The notes: generated from the sequence alone by a model not told the origin. A DNA stretch of 64,000 nt from Amycolatopsis roodepoortensis (GCF_014873915.1 NZ_JADBEJ010000005.1:1674001-1738000); one strand, 5' to 3'. Shown: positions 50,492-59,483, numbered from the stretch's first letter. A program made the numbers and translations.

Positions 50492-51627
50492 CGACGGAAT
50501 CCGTACGGCAGATCGACGCGGGCGCGCCCCCCACGCGGTTCGCGCGCGGGTGGCACTGTCTCGGCCTCGCCGAGTCGTTCCGCGACGGGAAGCCGCACGC
50601 CATCACGGCGTTCGGGACGAAACTGGTGGTCTTCGCCGATTCGTCCGGCAAGCTGAACGTGCTCGACGGGTACTGCCGCCACATGGGCGGCGACCTCACC
50701 CAGGGTGAGGTCAAGGGTGACGAGATCGCCTGCCCGTTCCACGACTGGCGCTGGAACGGCAACGGCAAATGCGTCTCGATCCCCTACGCCAAACGGGTTC
50801 CGCTGCGGGCGCGCACGAAGTCGTGGCAGGTGCTGGAGGAGAACAAGCAGCTGTTCGTCTGGCACGACCCGGAAGGCAACCCGCCGCCCGAGGACGTCGT
50901 CATCCCGCGGATCGAGGGCATCTTCACCGGCGAGTGGAGCAACTGGACCTGGGACTCGGTGCTCATCGAGGGTTCCAACTGCCGCGAGATCATCGACAAC
51001 ATGGTCGACATGGCGCACTTCTTCTACATCCACTACGCCTTCCCGACCTACTTCAAGAACGTGTTCGAGGGGCATATCGCCACGCAGTACCTGAACACGA
51101 AGGGCCGCCCGGACAAGGGAATGGCGTCGAACTACGGCGGCGAAGAGAACCTGCTGCGGTCGGAGGCGTCGTACTTCGGGCCGTCGTACATGATCAACAA
51201 GCTGCTCAACACGTACCAGGGTTTCGAGATCGAGAACGTGCTGATCAACTGCCACTACCCGGTCACCGAGAACTCGTTCGTGCTGCAGTGGGGCGTGAGC
51301 GTGAAGAAGTTCGAGGGCGTCTCGGACGAGCACGCGGACAAGATCGCCGGGAAGTTCGCCAAGGGCATCGGCGTCGGCTTCCTGCAGGACGTCGAGATCT
51401 GGCGCAACAAGACCCGCATCGACAACCCGTTGCTGTGCGAAGAGGACGGGCCGGTCTATCAGCTGCGCCGCTGGTACGACCAGTTCTATGTGGACGCGGC
51501 CGACGTCACCGAGGACATGACGCGGCGGTTCGAGTTCGAAGTGGACACCAGCCGCGCCAACGAGGTCTGGGCGGCGGAGGTGGCCGACAACCTGGCACGG
51601 CAGCAGGCGGAAGAGGCCGGGGTGTGA
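50488..51627 (+). CDS. kshA: 3-Ketosteroid 9alpha-hydroxylase oxygenase KshA
   Basis: A 379-residue Rieske oxygenase. The [2Fe-2S] ligands are C63, H65, C82 and H85 (CRH...CPFH). The mononuclear iron site is H177, H182 and D301, with N171 and D174 in NMVDMAHFFYIHY as the bridging/electron-transfer residues. It hydroxylates C9 of ADD-type steroids, which triggers ring B opening. It is coupled to kstD upstream and to the small cysteine protein downstream. Confidence 0.94.
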   Translation: MTTESVRQIDAGAPPTRFARGWHCLGLAESFRDGKPHAITAFGTKLVVFADSSGKLNVLDGYCRHMGGDLTQGEVKGDEIACPFHDWRWNGNGKCVSIPYAKRVPLRARTKSWQVLEENKQLFVWHDPEGNPPPEDVVIPRIEGIFTGEWSNWTWDSVLIEGSNCREIIDNMVDMAHFFYIHYAFPTYFKNVFEGHIATQYLNTKGRPDKGMASNYGGEENLLRSEASYFGPSYMINKLLNTYQGFEIENVLINCHYPVTENSFVLQWGVSVKKFEGVSDEHADKIAGKFAKGIGVGFLQDVEIWRNKTRIDNPLLCEEDGPVYQLRRWYDQFYVDAADVTEDMTRRFEFEVDTSRANEVWAAEVADNLARQQAEEAGV

Positions 51628-51884
51628 AGCCCGAGACCGTCGAATTCCTCACCGCCGGGCTGCGGCCGCTGAGCTGCCGCGCCTGCGGGACGTGCGTGCT
51701 GGTCAAGAAGAACAGCATGCAGCACACCAGCATCCAGTGGACGAGTGACGCGTCCCGGAGCTGCCCGGTGTTCGCCGAACAGAAGGCGTCCGGGGCGCAG
51801 ACGGCGTTGCTCGACACCTGCGGCAATCTCAGCGACAGCATCGACGCCGCGTTGAAGGACGGCCTGCTGGAGGTGCCCGAATGA
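51624..51884 (+). CDS. CxxCxxC...CP protein, candidate Fe-S partner of KSH
   Basis: An 86-residue acidic protein. C18-x2-C21-x2-C24 and C47-P48 form a CxxCxxC...CP pattern like that of cluster-binding ferredoxins but with a 22-residue insertion before the last cysteine; C66 is a fifth cysteine. The middle segment MQHTSIQWTSDASRSCPVF is distinctive. The GTG overlaps the kshA stop by 4 nt and the stop overlaps the kshB ATG by 4 nt, so it is made in step with both KSH components. I recognise no named family. Alternatives are a zinc protein or an Fe-S assembly helper. Confidence 0.7.
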   Translation: MKPETVEFLTAGLRPLSCRACGTCVLVKKNSMQHTSIQWTSDASRSCPVFAEQKASGAQTALLDTCGNLSDSIDAALKDGLLEVPE

Positions 51885-52906
51885 GCGGTCCCGTCACCGT
51901 GACCGTGGCCGAGGTGATCACCGAGACGGCCGACGCGCGGTCGATCGTGTTCGAGATCCCGGCCGAGCACGCCTCCGTTTTCGCTTACACCCCAGGGCAG
52001 TTCCTCACGCTGCGCGTGCCGAGCGACCGGACCGGGTCGGTGGCCCGCTGCTACTCGCTCTCCAGCGCGCCGCACGAGGGCCGGGTGCAGGTCACCGTCA
52101 AGCGCACCGCCGACGGTTACGGGTCGAACTGGCTCTGCGACAACCTGCGGGCCGGCCAGGAGGTCCAGGTGCTGCCGCCGGCCGGGGTGTTCAGCCCCGC
52201 GTCGCTCGATGAAGACTTCCTGTTGCTCGCGGGCGGCAGCGGTATCACGCCGGTGATGTCGATCCTCAAGTCCGCGCTGGAGCACGGCACCGGTAAGGTG
52301 GTGCTGCTGTACGCCAATCGGGACGAAGGTTCGGTGATCTTCGCCCGGGAACTGGCGGATCTCGCCGCCCGGTACTCCGACCGGCTGGTCGTCGTGCACT
52401 GGCTGGAGAGCCTGCAAGGACTGCCGACGGAGGCGCACCTGCGCGCGCTGGTGGCGCCGTACTCCGCGCACGAAGCGTTCATCTGCGGCCCGGGGCCGTT
52501 CATGGACGCCGCGCGCACGGTGCTCAAGGACCTCGGGCTGCCGCGCAAGCGGATCCACCTGGAGCGGTTTCTTTCCCTGGGCGGGAACCCGTTCGAGGTG
52601 GCCGAACCCGTCGCCGCCGAAGAGGCCGAGACCCCCGCGTCGGTCGAGGTCACCCTCGACGGCGAGACGAAGAAGCTCACCTGGCCGCGCCGCACGAAAC
52701 TGCTGGACCTGTTGCTGGAAAAGGGTTTCGACGCGCCGTACTCGTGCCGCGAGGGCCAGTGCAGCGCTTGCGCCTGCCGGGTCACCTCCGGCGAGGTGAA
52801 GATGCTGAACAACGAGGTCCTCGACGGCGACGACATCGCCGAAGGCATCGTGCTGGCGTGCCAGTCCCTGCCGCTGACCGACGACGTCACCGTCACCTAC
52901 GAGTAG
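51881..52906 (+). CDS. kshB: KSH reductase KshB
   Basis: A 341-residue class IA oxygenase reductase. The FAD-binding RCYSLSSAP is at residues 56-64, the NAD motif GGSGITP at 118-124, and the C-terminal plant-type [2Fe-2S] ligands are C289, C294, C297 and C327. It passes NADH electrons to KshA. The start overlaps the small cysteine protein by 4 nt. Confidence 0.93.
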   Translation: MSGPVTVTVAEVITETADARSIVFEIPAEHASVFAYTPGQFLTLRVPSDRTGSVARCYSLSSAPHEGRVQVTVKRTADGYGSNWLCDNLRAGQEVQVLPPAGVFSPASLDEDFLLLAGGSGITPVMSILKSALEHGTGKVVLLYANRDEGSVIFARELADLAARYSDRLVVVHWLESLQGLPTEAHLRALVAPYSAHEAFICGPGPFMDAARTVLKDLGLPRKRIHLERFLSLGGNPFEVAEPVAAEEAETPASVEVTLDGETKKLTWPRRTKLLDLLLEKGFDAPYSCREGQCSACACRVTSGEVKMLNNEVLDGDDIAEGIVLACQSLPLTDDVTVTYE

Positions 52907-52915
52907 GAGCTTTCC

Positions 52916-53779
52916 GTGCCCATCGATCCCTCGGTCGCGATCGGCGCCGACCTCGGCGAGGTGAGCTTCGCCTGGACCGCGTCCGACGTGCAGCTCTACC
53001 ACCTGGCGCTGGGCGCCGGCGCGGACCCGATGAGCCCGCGCGAACTGCGCTACACCTACGAGGACGGCCTCCAGGTGCTGCCGACGTTCGCCACCGTGGC
53101 GGCGAACCTGCGCGTGTTCGAGCCGCCCGCGGTCTCGTTCCCCGGTGTCGAGGTGGACCTCGGGAAAGTGCTGCACGGCAAGCAGGAGGTGATCGCGCAC
53201 CGGCCCATCCCGACGTCGGGGAAGGCCGTGGCGCGCACGCGGATCGTCGACGTCTTCGACAAGGGCAAGGCGGCCGTGATCGTGAACGAGACGGTCGCCA
53301 CCGACTCGACCGGCACTCCATTGTGGACACTGCGGTCGAGCATCTTCGCCCGTGGCGAAGGGGGTTTCGGCGGCGAACGCGGCCCGTCCGACCGCGTCGA
53401 GCTCCCGTCGCGGGAGCCGGACGCGGTCATCGACACGCCGACGTTGCCGCAGCAGGCGCTGCTCTACCGGCTCTGCGGGGACCGCAACCCCCTGCACGCC
53501 GATCCCGCGTTCGCCGCGGCGGCCGGGTTCGACAAGCCGATCCTGCACGGCCTGTGCACCTACGGCGTCATCGCGAAGGCCGTCACCGACGAATTCCTCG
53601 ACGGCGACACCGCCCGCGTCGCGTCGTTCTCGGCCAAGTTCGCCGGCGTCGTCTTCCCCGGCGAGCCACTGCGGACCCGGGTCTGGCGCGAGCCGGCCGG
53701 GCTGGTGATCACCACCACGGCACCGGACCGGGACGAGGCACCGGTCCTTTCCGACACTTTCTTGACCACGACAGACTGA
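52916..53779 (+). CDS. chsH3: MaoC-type enoyl-CoA hydratase ChsH3
   Basis: A 287-residue double hot-dog hydratase, homologous to Rv3538. The hydratase-2 motif is CGDRNPLHADPAFAAAAGF, followed by PILHGLCTYG. It hydrates steroid side-chain enoyl-CoAs; mycobacterial ChsH3 acts on the C26/C24-length intermediates by memory. TAGGAG lies 7 nt before the GTG at 52916, 9 nt after kshB, so it is the last gene of the kstD operon. Confidence 0.87.
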   Translation: MPIDPSVAIGADLGEVSFAWTASDVQLYHLALGAGADPMSPRELRYTYEDGLQVLPTFATVAANLRVFEPPAVSFPGVEVDLGKVLHGKQEVIAHRPIPTSGKAVARTRIVDVFDKGKAAVIVNETVATDSTGTPLWTLRSSIFARGEGGFGGERGPSDRVELPSREPDAVIDTPTLPQQALLYRLCGDRNPLHADPAFAAAAGFDKPILHGLCTYGVIAKAVTDEFLDGDTARVASFSAKFAGVVFPGEPLRTRVWREPAGLVITTTAPDRDEAPVLSDTFLTTTD

Positions 53780-53822
53780 ATCCTCGTTCCCGCAGGTAGC
53801 GGCTCTGGCTAGACTCGGGCAG

Positions 53823-54581
53823 GTGCGCCCCTTGATCTCGGACCCGTATGCCGAACTCGGCCGGGACTACGCGCGATCGAGACGCCCGGATCCCCGCATC
53901 GCCGCCGCCGTCACCGCCGCTCTCGGCGACGCGCGCTCGGTGGTCAACGTCGGGGCCGGAGCCGGTTCCTACGAGCCGGAAGACCGCGACGTGGTGGCCG
54001 TCGAGCCGTCGCGGCGGATGATCGCGCAGCGCCCGTCCACCGCGGCCCCGGCCGTGCAGGCGTGCGCGGAAGGGCTCCCCTTCCCCGACGGCGCCTTCGA
54101 CGCCGCCCTGGCGGTGCTGACCGTGCACCACTGGACCGACGTGACCGCCGGGCTGGCCGAGCTGCGACGCGTGTCCCGCCGCCAGGTGATCGTGACCTGG
54201 GATCAGGCGGTGTTCGCCCGGTTCTGGCTGGTGCGGGACTACCTGCCGGAGATCGCCGAACACGAGAGCAGGCTGGCCTGCCTCGACCGGGTCGTCGAGG
54301 AACTGACCGCGGCCGGGCAGACTCCCACGGTGGCTCCCCTGCCGGTGCCGTCGGACTGCGTCGACGGGTTCCTCGGCGCGTATTGGCGCAGGCCGGAGGC
54401 CTACCTGTCCGAGCGTGTGCGCGCGGGGATGTCCGGGGTGGCGCTGCTGGACCGGAACGTCGTCGCGACGGCCGTCGAGCGGCTGCGCGCCGATCTCGCG
54501 GACGGGCACTGGCACCGGCATCACGTCGGCCTGCTCGGCCGGACGGAACTCGACCTGGGGTACCGGCTCGTCACCACGTGA
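53823..54581 (+). CDS. SAM-dependent methyltransferase
   Basis: A 252-residue class I methyltransferase. Motif I is VVNVGAGAGSYEP (about residues 41-53), the acidic residue after strand beta2 is in VVAVEPSRRMIAQ, and motif II/III is PDGAFDAALAVLTVHHW. Weak methyl-acceptor clues only. It lies 43 nt after chsH3 on the same strand but has its own start region (GTG 53823), and no steroid role is apparent. Confidence 0.75.
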   Translation: MRPLISDPYAELGRDYARSRRPDPRIAAAVTAALGDARSVVNVGAGAGSYEPEDRDVVAVEPSRRMIAQRPSTAAPAVQACAEGLPFPDGAFDAALAVLTVHHWTDVTAGLAELRRVSRRQVIVTWDQAVFARFWLVRDYLPEIAEHESRLACLDRVVEELTAAGQTPTVAPLPVPSDCVDGFLGAYWRRPEAYLSERVRAGMSGVALLDRNVVATAVERLRADLADGHWHRHHVGLLGRTELDLGYRLVTT

Positions 54582-54682
54582 TTCAGTACACAGTGGACGG
54601 CTCCCGCGGCGTGAGCGGCGGTCGACCCCGGCCGCGAGGCATGGTATTCATGGCTTTCGTGACGGCAGGGGACGGGAGCGGC

Positions 54683-55141
54683 ATGACGGCGGAGTACTTC
54701 GTGGTCCGTGGCCAGGTGGAGAAGGGCGATCAGCGCGGCAGGGAACTGGGCTTCCCGACCGCCAACATCGCGCTGCGCGACCAAGACGGCCAAGTCGGCG
54801 ACGGAGTGTGGGCGGGCTGGGCCGAACGTGCCGACGGCACCCGGATCGCGGCGGCGGTCTCGGTCGGCAGGCGGCCGACCTACTACGGCGCGGACGGCTA
54901 CCGGCTCGTCGAGGCGCACCTGCTGGACTTCAGCGGCGACCTCTACGGCGAGGTCCTGACCGTGTGGCTCGGCCATCACCTGCGCGAGCAGGAGGCGTAC
55001 CCGTCGTCGGAAGCGCTGATCGTCGCGCTGAACAAGGACATCGCCGACGCCCGCAAGTGGGCCGCGGAGAACCCGGCCGACGGTCTGCCCGAGGCGGGCA
55101 CCGCGGAGGCCGGTGTCGTGCGCCGCGTCCCGCACGCCTGA
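54683..55141 (+). CDS. Stand-alone riboflavin kinase-domain protein
   Basis: A 152-residue protein consisting only of the flavokinase domain: GQVEKGDQRGRELGFPTANI, then SVGRRPTYYG and VEAHLLDFSGDLYGEVLTVW, ending in a helix with RKWAAENP. The FAD synthetase domain of bifunctional RibF is absent. It would make FMN from riboflavin. ATG 54683 follows GGGAG with good spacing; earlier in-frame starts lack a ribosome site. In a locus so rich in flavoenzymes this is suggestive but not proof of a dedicated supply. Confidence 0.78.
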   Translation: MTAEYFVVRGQVEKGDQRGRELGFPTANIALRDQDGQVGDGVWAGWAERADGTRIAAAVSVGRRPTYYGADGYRLVEAHLLDFSGDLYGEVLTVWLGHHLREQEAYPSSEALIVALNKDIADARKWAAENPADGLPEAGTAEAGVVRRVPHA

Positions 55142-55161
55142 TCTGTACCGTCTGCGCGGGC

Positions 55162-55184
55162 GTTGCGAAAGTGGCTTTCGCAAC
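55162..55184. repeat. Palindromic repeat, core CGAAAGTGGCTTTCG
   Basis: GTTGCGAAAG pairs with CTTTCGCAAC around TGG (55162-55171/55175-55184). The 15-bp core recurs at 63463 and, inverted, at 63433. It lies between convergent genes and may act as a terminator. Confidence 0.7.
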
Positions 55185-55198
55185 ACACCCCCGAGACG

Positions 55199-55765
55199 TC
55201 AGACCGCCGCGCCCAGCAGCATGTAACCCATCCCCAGTCCCATGATCACCCGGCACACCCGCCGCGACATCTGGCCATCGCCGCCGCCCCGCGCCGCGAG
55301 CAATCCGGCGCGCACGGCGTCCGCCGCGAAATACGCGGCCACGGCACCGAAGATCAGCGAAAGCCACAGTGCCGAGGTGGCGCCGGGGCCGGACATCACC
55401 AGCCACGGACCATGGGTGACGTCACTGTGCGGCATGAACGTCACCATGAACAGCATCGCGGTGGCGGAGACGGCGTGGTGCCCGCACGAGGTGTGCCCCG
55501 ACCGCCGCCCCTTCCACCACGAGACGGCGAACCAGCCCGCGGTCAGCGCCAGCACCGCCTGCCAGCCCGCCGCCGGGATCGGGCCGCCGACCGGGGACAG
55601 CATCGCGACCATCGCGACGACGAGCAGCAGTTCGGCCAGGTCGCCGTTGCGGACCGCCGCGCCCTGCCTGCCGTAGTCCAGCCGGACCAGTCTCAGCACG
55701 CAGGGCAGGACGAGCGCGGCGAACACCGCGGTCAGGGTCCACGCGACGACGATTGGTCCAGACAT
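55199..55765 (-). CDS. DUF5134 membrane protein
   Basis: A 188-residue membrane protein with about six hydrophobic segments. It has a His/Cys-rich loop (RRSGHTSCGHHAVSATAMLFMVTFMPHSDVTHG) as in the actinobacterial DUF5134 family, whose histidines could bind copper. Function is unknown. Monocistronic; convergent with the riboflavin kinase gene. Confidence 0.72.
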   Translation of the reverse strand: MSGPIVVAWTLTAVFAALVLPCVLRLVRLDYGRQGAAVRNGDLAELLLVVAMVAMLSPVGGPIPAAGWQAVLALTAGWFAVSWWKGRRSGHTSCGHHAVSATAMLFMVTFMPHSDVTHGPWLVMSGPGATSALWLSLIFGAVAAYFAADAVRAGLLAARGGGDGQMSRRVCRVIMGLGMGYMLLGAAV

Positions 55766-55838
55766 GGCACCTCCCGGCCGGTAACCCCTTCACCGTGGCA
55801 GGTACCGCTCTAGTACACCATCGGGCATTGAGGTGATG

Positions 55839-57008
55839 TCAGCCCGCGGTCAGGACCAATCCGCTCGTGGGTACGCCGGTGCCGGCGGTCACCAGCACGC
55901 GCGACGCCCCGCCGACCTGGTTGACGGCGTCGCCGCGGAGCTGCCGGACCCCCTCGGCGATGCCGTTCATCCCGTGGATGTAGGCCTCCCCCAGTTGTCC
56001 GCCGTGCGGGTTGAGCGGGAGTTTCCCGTCGAGCTCCAGCGTGCCGCCGCCGATGAAGTCCTTGGCCTCGCCCTTCCCGCAGAAGCCGAGTTCTTCCAGC
56101 TGCATCAGGACATAAGGGGTGAAGTGGTCGTACAGCACGGCGAGGTCCATGTCGCCGGGACCCAACCCGGACTGCTCCCAGAGTTGCCGCCCCACCACCC
56201 CCATTTCGGGCAGCGCCGGGAGATCGTCGCGGTAGTAGCTGGTCATCACGTACTGGTCCGGCCCGCTCCCCTGCGCGGCCGCCGCGATCACGGCGGGCCG
56301 GTGCGGCAGGTCGCGCGCCCGCTCGGCACTGACGACGACCAGGGCGACCCCGCCGTCGCTCTCCTGGCAGCAGTCCAGCAGGTGCAACGGCTCGGCGACC
56401 CAGCGGGAGGCCTGATGCTCTTCGAGCGTGATCGGCTTTCCGTAGAACCAGGCCTTGGGGTTGGTCGCCGCGCGGGCGCGGTCGACGACGGCCACCCGGC
56501 CGAAGTCCTCGCTGGTCGCGCCGTACTCGTGCATGTACCGCCGGGCGAGCATGGCCACGGTCGCGGCCGGGGTCGCGATCCCCATCGGGTAGTGGAACGC
56601 GTTGTCGACGCCGGAGGAGTTCACCTGCCCCGCCGCGGCCGAGGACACCTGGCCGAACCGCATGCCGGACCGTTCGTTGAACGCCCGGTACGCGACGACG
56701 ACGTCCGCGACCCCGGTCGCGACGGCCATCGCGGCCTGTTGCACGGTCGCGGCCGCGGCCCCGCCGCCGTAGTGGATCCGGCTGAAGAACTTGAGTTCGG
56801 GGATGCCGAGTTCCCGCGCGACGGCGATCTCGCTGTTGCCGTCCATGGTGAACGACACCAGACCGTCCACATCGGACGGAGCGAGCCCGGCGTCCTTCAG
56901 CGCGCTCGAAACCGCTTCCGCCGCCAGCCGAAGCTCGCTGCGTCCGGAATCCTTCGAGAACTCCGTGGCACCGATCCCGGCGATGGCCGCCCGTCCGGAC
57001 AGGGTCAT
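55839..57008 (-). CDS. ltp2: Steroid side-chain aldolase Ltp2
   Basis: A 389-residue SCP2-thiolase-fold aldolase. With the DUF35 domain of ChsH2 it cleaves 17-hydroxy-3-oxo-4-pregnene-20-carboxyl-CoA to androstenedione and propionyl-CoA. It lacks the thiolase cysteine (IHYGGGAAAATVQQ). Y293 (VLYDHFTPY) and Y343 (EAYIHGM) match the catalytic Tyr294 and Tyr344 of Ltp2 almost exactly. ATG 57008 overlaps the chsH1 stop; an in-frame GTG at 57011 is an alternative. Last gene of chsE1-chsE2-chsH2-chsH1-ltp2. Confidence 0.92.
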   Translation of the reverse strand: MTLSGRAAIAGIGATEFSKDSGRSELRLAAEAVSSALKDAGLAPSDVDGLVSFTMDGNSEIAVARELGIPELKFFSRIHYGGGAAAATVQQAAMAVATGVADVVVAYRAFNERSGMRFGQVSSAAAGQVNSSGVDNAFHYPMGIATPAATVAMLARRYMHEYGATSEDFGRVAVVDRARAATNPKAWFYGKPITLEEHQASRWVAEPLHLLDCCQESDGGVALVVVSAERARDLPHRPAVIAAAAQGSGPDQYVMTSYYRDDLPALPEMGVVGRQLWEQSGLGPGDMDLAVLYDHFTPYVLMQLEELGFCGKGEAKDFIGGGTLELDGKLPLNPHGGQLGEAYIHGMNGIAEGVRQLRGDAVNQVGGASRVLVTAGTGVPTSGLVLTAG

Positions 57009-57403
57009 CACTCGCCTCCCAGCGTGATCGCCACGGTTCCGACGACGTGCTCGCCGAGACTGTCCACACCGGACACCGCGACCACCACGTCGTCGCCGTC
57101 CCGTTCCGTGACCCGCCCGGTGAAGGTCAGCGTGTCGTAGGCGTAACAGGGCACGCCGAGCCGGATCTTGATCGAGCGTACGAACGCCTCCGGCCCCGCC
57201 CAGTCGGTGACGAATCGTTGCACCAAGCCGGTGTCGGTGAGGATGTTGAGGAAGATGTCCTTGGACCCGCGCTGGACGGCGGCGTCGCGATCGTGGTGGA
57301 CGTCCTGGAAGTCCCGCGTCGCCAGCGCGGTGCTCACCACGAACGTGGGGGTCGCCTCGATCTTCAGTGGCGGCAGCTCGGTGCCGACCGAACAGTCCTT
57401 CAT
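57008..57403 (-). CDS. chsH1: MaoC-like hydratase subunit ChsH1
   Basis: A 131-residue hot-dog protein that forms the ChsH1-ChsH2 heterotetrameric hydratase for the three-carbon side-chain intermediate. The catalytic MaoC motif is seen in TRDFQDVHHDRDAAVQRGSKDIF. Start ATG 57403 follows GGAGGG on the minus strand. A longer frame to 57709 is a shadow of chsH2. Confidence 0.92.
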   Translation of the reverse strand: MKDCSVGTELPPLKIEATPTFVVSTALATRDFQDVHHDRDAAVQRGSKDIFLNILTDTGLVQRFVTDWAGPEAFVRSIKIRLGVPCYAYDTLTFTGRVTERDGDDVVVAVSGVDSLGEHVVGTVAITLGGE

Positions 57404-58314
57404 CGCGCGACCCTCCAAGCGGGCAACGTCAGTTCCTCGTCGATCTTCACGAAGGCGGCCTCCACCGGAAGTCCGATGTGGACGGTTTCCGGATCGGCGT
57501 CGAGCAGCTCGCCCATCACCCGGACACCTTCCTCCAGCTCGACGAGCGCGACCACGAACGGCAGATCCTTGCCGGGCACCTTCGGATGGTGGTGCACCAC
57601 GTAGCTGTAGACGGTTCCCCGTCCGCACGCGACGACGTAGTCCGGCTTCGCGTCGAAGTCGCCGTCCGGGGGCATCGGGCCGGGCGGATGCCGCAGGGTC
57701 TCGCCCCACCGCTGGATCCGCAGTTCCCCGTCACGCAGGCCCGACCAGAAGAATTCGGTGTCCTTGCTGATCACCGGCCGCAACACGGGCGCGGCCGCCT
57801 TGGCGGGCTCGGCGCCCGGCGGACGGAACTTCAGCACCCGGAACACCATGTCCGCGACGGCCTCGTCACCGACGTACCAGGTGGTCTTCGTCGTCACGAA
57901 CCAGCCATCGCCCAGCGCGGTCCGCTTCGGCCCGACGACACTTTCGAGTTTCGCGGTCGCTTCGACCCGTTCACCGTGACGGAGATAGCGGAAGTAGTTC
58001 TGCTCGGAGTTCGTCGCGACGACCGAGGTGAACCCGGCTTCGTCGAGCACCTCCATCATCGCGCCGAGCGGGTCGTCCGACGCCCTCGTCCAGTGCAGCC
58101 CGCCCATCGTCCACACCTGCGCCATCGCGGGCGGCGCGACGAGTCCCTTGTGGACGCTCTTGGCGGCGAACTCTTCGTCCACGTACACCGGATTGCGGTC
58201 GCCGATGGCTTCGACCCAGTTGTTCACCATCGCCTGGTTGACCGCGTCGCGCGCGGCCCTCGGCGCGGATTCCCCGCGCGCGGCGATGCGTTCGGCGGCT
58301 TCCTGGATGCTCAT
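57400..58314 (-). CDS. chsH2: ChsH2 (MaoC plus DUF35 domains)
   Basis: A 304-residue protein. The N-terminal MaoC-like domain (residues 1-160) pairs with ChsH1, and the C-terminal DUF35 domain (about 175-304) binds Ltp2. The DUF35 zinc-ribbon cysteines are absent (ELRIQRWGETLRHPPGPMPPD), as I recall for mycobacterial ChsH2; the OB part PFVVALVELEEGVRVMGEL is conserved. The ATG overlaps the chsE2 stop (ATGA). Confidence 0.91.
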   Translation of the reverse strand: MSIQEAAERIAARGESAPRAARDAVNQAMVNNWVEAIGDRNPVYVDEEFAAKSVHKGLVAPPAMAQVWTMGGLHWTRASDDPLGAMMEVLDEAGFTSVVATNSEQNYFRYLRHGERVEATAKLESVVGPKRTALGDGWFVTTKTTWYVGDEAVADMVFRVLKFRPPGAEPAKAAAPVLRPVISKDTEFFWSGLRDGELRIQRWGETLRHPPGPMPPDGDFDAKPDYVVACGRGTVYSYVVHHHPKVPGKDLPFVVALVELEEGVRVMGELLDADPETVHIGLPVEAAFVKIDEELTLPAWRVAR

Positions 58315-59483
58315 CGCGGCACCCTCGGCAGTCCGAGTCCGGCGGTGGCGATCAGCTCTCGCTGGATCTCGTTGACCCCGCCGCCGAAGGTGAGCACCAG
58401 ATTGCGTTTGGCCACCACGTCCAGCCACAGCGCCAGTTCCGCGGTTTCGGCGTCGGCCTGGTCGCCGTGTCGCGCCACGATCTCCTCCAGTCTCCTCGCC
58501 AGCCGCTGGATACGTTCGGAACCGAAGATCTTGGTGGCCGACGCGTCGGCCACCGCCACCGGTCCGCTCGCCGACGACGCCGCGACCTGCCAGTTCAGCA
58601 GTTCGTTGACCCGGGCGGTCGCCAGGGTTTCCGCGAGCACGGCCCGCACGTCGGGTAGCTGGAGCAACGGTGTCCCGTCCGGCGCCTTCCTGGACGCCGC
58701 CCAGTCGCGGACGCGGTCGTGGAGACCACCGATCCGCCCGGCGGGGCCGAGCATGACGCGTTCGTGGTTCAGCTGCGTGGTGATCAGCCGCCAGCCCTCG
58801 TTCTCCTTGCCCACCAGCATGTTCGCGGGCACGCGGACGTCCGAGTAGTAGGTGGCGTTCACGTGGTGCGCGCCGTCGCAGGTGATGATCGGCGTCCACG
58901 AATAGCCCGGATCGCGGGTGTCCATGATGAGGATCGACATCCCCTTGTGCCTCGGCGCGTCCGGCGCGGTGCGGACGGCGAGCCAGATGTAGTCGGCGTC
59001 GTGCGCGCCGGTGGTGAAGATCTTCTGGCCGTTGACGACGTATTCGTCCCCCTCGCGCACCGCTGTCGTGCGCAACGCCGCGAGGTCCGTTCCCGCGTCG
59101 GGTTCGGTGTAGCCGATGGCGAAATGCACTTCACCGGCGAGGATCTTGGGCAGGAACAGCGATTTCTGTTCCTCGGTGCCGTACGCCTGAAGCGTGGGCC
59201 CGACGGTCTGCAAGGTCACCGACGGCAGCTGGACGTCGGCGCGGGCGGCCTCGTCGACGAAGAGGTGCTGCTCGATCTCGCCGAACCCCCGGCCGCCGTA
59301 CTGTTCCGGCCAGCCGACGCCGAGCCAGCCGTCGCGGCCCATCCTCCGCACGATCTCGCGGTACACCGGGCCGTGCCGCTCCCGCAGCATCGCTCGCCGC
59401 TCGTCGGCGCTCACCAGCCCGGCGAAGTACTTTCGCAGTTCGGAGCGCAGTTGGTGTTGCGCCGCGGTCAGTTCGATCAGCAT
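58311..59483 (-). CDS. chsE2: Acyl-CoA dehydrogenase ChsE2 (FadE29)
   Basis: A 390-residue acyl-CoA dehydrogenase. With ChsE1 it forms an alpha2beta2 enzyme that dehydrogenates 3-oxo-4-pregnene-20-carboxyl-CoA. It has the intact FAD-contact segment IGYTEPDAGTDLAALRTTA and the C-terminal FGGGVNEIQRELIATAGLGLPR. ATG 59483 lies 4 nt after the chsE1 stop. The Glu positions at the catalytic loop match the partner-dependent steroid type. Confidence 0.9.
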   Translation of the reverse strand: MLIELTAAQHQLRSELRKYFAGLVSADERRAMLRERHGPVYREIVRRMGRDGWLGVGWPEQYGGRGFGEIEQHLFVDEAARADVQLPSVTLQTVGPTLQAYGTEEQKSLFLPKILAGEVHFAIGYTEPDAGTDLAALRTTAVREGDEYVVNGQKIFTTGAHDADYIWLAVRTAPDAPRHKGMSILIMDTRDPGYSWTPIITCDGAHHVNATYYSDVRVPANMLVGKENEGWRLITTQLNHERVMLGPAGRIGGLHDRVRDWAASRKAPDGTPLLQLPDVRAVLAETLATARVNELLNWQVAASSASGPVAVADASATKIFGSERIQRLARRLEEIVARHGDQADAETAELALWLDVVAKRNLVLTFGGGVNEIQRELIATAGLGLPRVPR

